A stretch of DNA of 5,884 bases from Bacteroidales bacterium (GTDB taxonomy: Bacteria > Bacteroidota > Bacteroidia > Bacteroidales > UBA10428), in NCBI GenBank assembly GCA_016935595.1, contig JAFGQQ010000443.1:1-5884 (forward strand), given 5' to 3'. The stretch's first letter is position 1; every line of letters begins with the position of its first letter. Of the stretch, positions 5,006-5,884 are shown piece by piece. The notes beneath the pieces were generated by a model. The model saw only the letters and a program-made list of their open reading frames with translations. It searched no databases and had not been told where the DNA came from. Made by a program: the position numbers and the translations under genes.

Positions 5006-5884
5006 ATGGCAATAGTAAAACCATTTAAAGGATTTAGGCCGATTAAAGAAAAAGCCAGAGAGATTGCTTCAAGGCCATATGATGTGTTAACTTCTGATGA
5101 AGCAAGAGAAGAAGTAAAAAAAAATCCTATGTCATTTCTACATGTTGTAAAGCCTGAGGTAGACCTCCCAATTGATATTGATGTCCATTCTCAGGAAGTA
5201 TATGATAAAGGAAAAGAAAATTTAATGAGATTGATTAATAATGGAATTTTTTTCCAGGATACCGAACTATGCTATTATATTTATGCCCAGACTTTAAATA
5301 ACAAAACCCAATATGGTTTGGTTGGATGTGCATCGTATGAAGACTATCTAAATAAAGTAATAAAGGAACATGAACTTACCAGGCCGGATAAAGAAGAAGA
5401 CCGGATGAACCATATACGTATCACTAATTTTAATGCCGAACCTGTTTTTTTTGCTTATCCTGATCATGAGGAGATTAATAGAATTGTTGCAGGGATAATT
5501 AAAAATGAACCTGAATATGATTTTGTTCTGGATGATGGGATCGGCCATCATTTATGGAAAATTGATGATAAAACTATAGTTAAGAGAATTGAACAAATAT
5601 TTAATGATGAAATTCCAAACACTTATGTTGCCGACGGACATCATCGCACAGCAGCAGCAGCAAGGGTTGGCCAGGAACGAAAACAAAATAATCCGAATCA
5701 TACCGGAAATAAAGAATATAATTATTTTATGGCTGTTCATTTCCCTGCAAGTCAGTTAAATATTATAGATTATAATCGGGTAATTAAAGATTTAAACGGA
5801 TTATCTGTTGAGCAATTCATAAACAAATTAGGGGAGAGTTTTACTATGCAGCTCATTGGCCCTGTTGAATATAAACCTCAAAAA
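5006..5884 (+). CDS. DUF1015 family protein (3' end outside window)
   Basis: The frame runs from ATG 5006 to the last base without a stop, giving 293 residues of a protein that in this family (COG4198) is usually about 400-430 residues. The start is supported by VKPFKGFRPIKEKA (4-17) and RPYDVLTSDEAR (23-34), the typical DUF1015 opening. Further family blocks are HELTRPDKEEDR (122-133), NAEPVFFAY (143-151) and the signature YVADGHHRTAAAA (207-219). There is no signal peptide or membrane segment, so it is presumably cytoplasmic. The activity is not established to my knowledge. The Asp-Gly-His-His-Arg motif (210-214) resembles that of ParB/Srx-fold serine kinases such as SerK. The position behind serC and serA, which I recall as a recurring arrangement, suggests a role in serine or phosphoserine metabolism; this is inference. 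The start has an A/T leader ending ATT and no Shine-Dalgarno sequence. A 306-bp gap with a remnant element separates it from serA. Confidence 0.88.
   Translation, partial: MAIVKPFKGFRPIKEKAREIASRPYDVLTSDEAREEVKKNPMSFLHVVKPEVDLPIDIDVHSQEVYDKGKENLMRLINNGIFFQDTELCYYIYAQTLNNKTQYGLVGCASYEDYLNKVIKEHELTRPDKEEDRMNHIRITNFNAEPVFFAYPDHEEINRIVAGIIKNEPEYDFVLDDGIGHHLWKIDDKTIVKRIEQIFNDEIPNTYVADGHHRTAAAARVGQERKQNNPNHTGNKEYNYFMAVHFPASQLNIIDYNRVIKDLNGLSVEQFINKLGESFTMQLIGPVEYKPQK

Noticed and set aside
5650..5662. GCA triplet run in the DUF1015 gene as a slippage or phase-variation site
   Set aside because: Only four in-frame GCA codons encode the alanines after DGHHRT. Triplet changes would keep the frame, and the run is short.
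5552..5740. Minus-strand 62-codon ORF with a run of cysteines
   Set aside because: The Cys run is the antisense of the GCA codons in the DUF1015 gene. The frame has no family resemblance and lies wholly inside a well-supported gene. The other minus-strand frames across the window are shadows in the same way.

Overview
The window reads as chromosomal DNA from a member of the Bacteroidota. It is AT-rich and all genes lie on the + strand. No start codon is preceded by a Shine-Dalgarno sequence, and the starts sit in A/T-only leaders. Several proteins have features I associate with this phylum: a carboxypeptidase-regulatory-like domain joined to an OmpA C-terminal domain, a short SerA with Lys where the catalytic His normally sits, and a degenerate S23/four-helix-bundle ('23S rRNA intervening sequence') gene fragment. 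I cannot name a genus from sequence alone.

Layout. Positions 1-627 hold the 3' end of an outer-membrane OmpA-family gene that enters from upstream. After a 91-bp gap with a possible -7 box comes gcvT (719-1813), followed 14 bp later by a comB-like phosphatase gene (1828-2562). A 124-bp AT-rich gap leads to serC (2687-3757), and serA follows 21 bp later (3779-4699). The 306-bp gap at 4700-5005 is the only accessory-looking stretch. It holds a small inverted repeat, a possible -7 box, and a remnant element: a 36-codon N-terminal piece of an S23/IVP-family four-helix-bundle gene (4810-4920) between imperfect inverted arms built from 7-bp repeats (4759-4781 and 4938-4960). A DUF1015-family gene starts at 5006 and runs off the window end.

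How the genes work together. SerA and SerC carry out the first two steps of phosphorylated serine synthesis, from 3-phosphoglycerate to 3-phosphohydroxypyruvate to O-phosphoserine. GcvT is the aminomethyltransferase of the glycine cleavage system, which supplies one-carbon units from glycine. The cluster is therefore centred on serine, glycine and C1 metabolism. No gene for a recognisable HAD-type phosphoserine phosphatase (SerB) lies in the window. Two less understood genes sit beside the pathway: a ComB-family phosphatase and a DUF1015 protein with an Asp-Gly-His-His-Arg motif. These, together with the remnant repeat element between serA and the DUF1015 gene, are the points most worth a second look. 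Nothing in the window amounts to a clearly new system.
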